DNA of 5,737 bases from positions 1 through 5,737 of the forward strand of contig JAFAGU010000351.1 in NCBI GenBank assembly GCA_019237595.1, read 5' to 3'. The notes below the pieces were generated by a model, which saw only the letters and a program-made list of their open reading frames with translations, ran no database searches and had not been told where the DNA came from. Source of the DNA: Betaproteobacteria bacterium (GTDB lineage Bacteria; Pseudomonadota; Gammaproteobacteria; Burkholderiales; SG8-39). Numbering within the stretch: position 1 is the stretch's first letter; each line of letters begins with the position of its first letter. This document shows positions 5,369 to 5,737 of this stretch, in pieces. A program made the translations under genes and the position numbers.

Positions 5369-5423
5369 GTTCGGGGACGCCGCGTAGAGATTCCGCTACA
5401 GTCGACCGCGGCACGGCCCGTGC

Positions 5424-5428
5424 AGGAG
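5424..5428 (+). promoter_or_regulatory. Ribosome binding site of the PAS gene
   Basis: AGGAG 8 bases before the ATG at 5437, which supports that start over the internal ATG at 5497. Confidence 0.65.
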
Positions 5429-5436
5429 CGAGCCGC

Positions 5437-5737
5437 ATGCAGCGCGAAGCGGTTCCGCAGAGGGCCGGAACTCCGGAAGAGCTCGACATTCCCGCCATGG
5501 CCTGGACGGCGCGGCCGGACATGTCGTGCGACTACGTGAGCCGTGCGTGGCTTCGCTTCACCGGCTGCCCCGAGGCGCTCGCGCTCGGCGACGGCTGGTC
5601 GCGCGCGGTTCATCCCGAGGATCTCGCGCGCTGGCTCGACACCTCGGTGCGCGCCTTCGATGCGCACGAGCCCTTCGAGCTGGAATACCGCCTGCGGCGC
5701 CGCGACGGCGAATACCGGTGGGTGCTCGACCGCGGCG
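5437..5737 (+). CDS. PAS-domain protein, probable sensor (3' end cut by window)
   Basis: The reading frame is open from the ATG at 5437 to the right edge; 100 residues are visible. A PAS fold of the PAS_3 type starts at about residue 20: AWTARPDMSCDYVSRAWLRFTG (21-43), GWSRAVHPEDLARWL (53-67), then EPFELEYRLRRRDGEYRWVLDRG (78-100), the standard beta-strand and PAC-like end. The first 19 residues are polar. The output domain lies outside the window; histidine kinase, diguanylate cyclase/phosphodiesterase or response regulator are all possible. The start is supported by AGGAG at 5424-5428, 8 bases upstream; ATG at 5497 would sit inside the PAS domain. It is transcribed away from the eight-gene operon, so it could encode a sensor acting on it (inference). 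Confidence 0.88.
   Translation, partial: MQREAVPQRAGTPEELDIPAMAWTARPDMSCDYVSRAWLRFTGCPEALALGDGWSRAVHPEDLARWLDTSVRAFDAHEPFELEYRLRRRDGEYRWVLDRG

Larger units (their letters stand above)
5227..5436. promoter_or_regulatory. Divergent intergenic regulatory region
   Basis: A 210-bp non-coding stretch lies between the DUF1328 gene (- strand) and the PAS gene (+ strand), the only sizeable gap in the window. Promoters for both directions must lie here or further inside the genes. I see no convincing sigma-70 -35/-10 pair; TACAGT at 5397-5402 is a weak -10 candidate for the + strand. Two perfect dyads, described separately, are the main structure. Confidence 0.7.

Noticed and set aside
5227..5667. N-terminal extension of the DUF1328 frame to 201 residues
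   Set aside because: It runs antisense through the PAS gene and the intergenic dyads; DUF1328 proteins are about 54 residues and a strong AAGGAG marks the short start.

Overview
The window is GC-rich, densely packed bacterial chromosome, most like an environmental proteobacterium. A betaproteobacterial (Burkholderiales-like) origin is my best guess. It rests on codon use, on the gene families present (DUF1328, DUF4383, non-haem ferritin-like protein, single-gene bacterial Ku) and on the way they are packed. No rRNA, tRNA, CRISPR array, insertion sequence or phage gene is visible.

Layout. At the left edge, on the + strand, is the 3' part of a gene for a GAF plus HD-GYP protein, a probable cyclic-di-GMP phosphodiesterase, ending at 811. 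From 5226 down to 814 on the - strand runs an uninterrupted series of eight genes in the same direction. In transcription order they encode: a 54-residue DUF1328 membrane protein; an exported lysine-rich protein with two CX10C repeats; a ferritin-like diiron protein; the DNA-end-binding protein Ku; a two-CBS-domain protein; a Gfo/Idh/MocA-type NAD(P) oxidoreductase; a small DUF2188-like protein; and a four-helix DUF4383 membrane protein with an arginine-rich tail. Junctions inside the series are 30 bp, 1 bp, 11 bp, an 11-bp overlap, 3 bp, 3 bp and a 4-bp ATGA overlap, so it reads as one operon. Its last gene converges on the HD-GYP gene with only 2 bp between the stop codons.

A 210-bp region (5227-5436) separates the operon from a divergent + strand gene starting at 5437. 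That gene encodes a PAS-domain protein, probably a sensor, cut by the right edge. This is the only sizeable non-coding stretch. It holds a perfect 19-bp dyad (CGGAGTA-N5-TACTCCG) and a second smaller dyad, good candidates for operator sites.

How the genes may work together (inference). The operon combines DNA double-strand-break end binding (Ku), iron handling (ferritin-like protein), small envelope proteins and a CBS-type ligand sensor. That mix fits a stationary-phase or oxidative/desiccation stress-survival operon, perhaps controlled by the PAS protein encoded divergently. No ligase D gene is present here, so Ku's NHEJ partner must lie elsewhere. The least explained parts are the twin-CX10C exported protein, the duplicated RR-rich tail of the DUF4383 protein, and the sugar-oxidoreductase-like enzyme inside a Ku operon.
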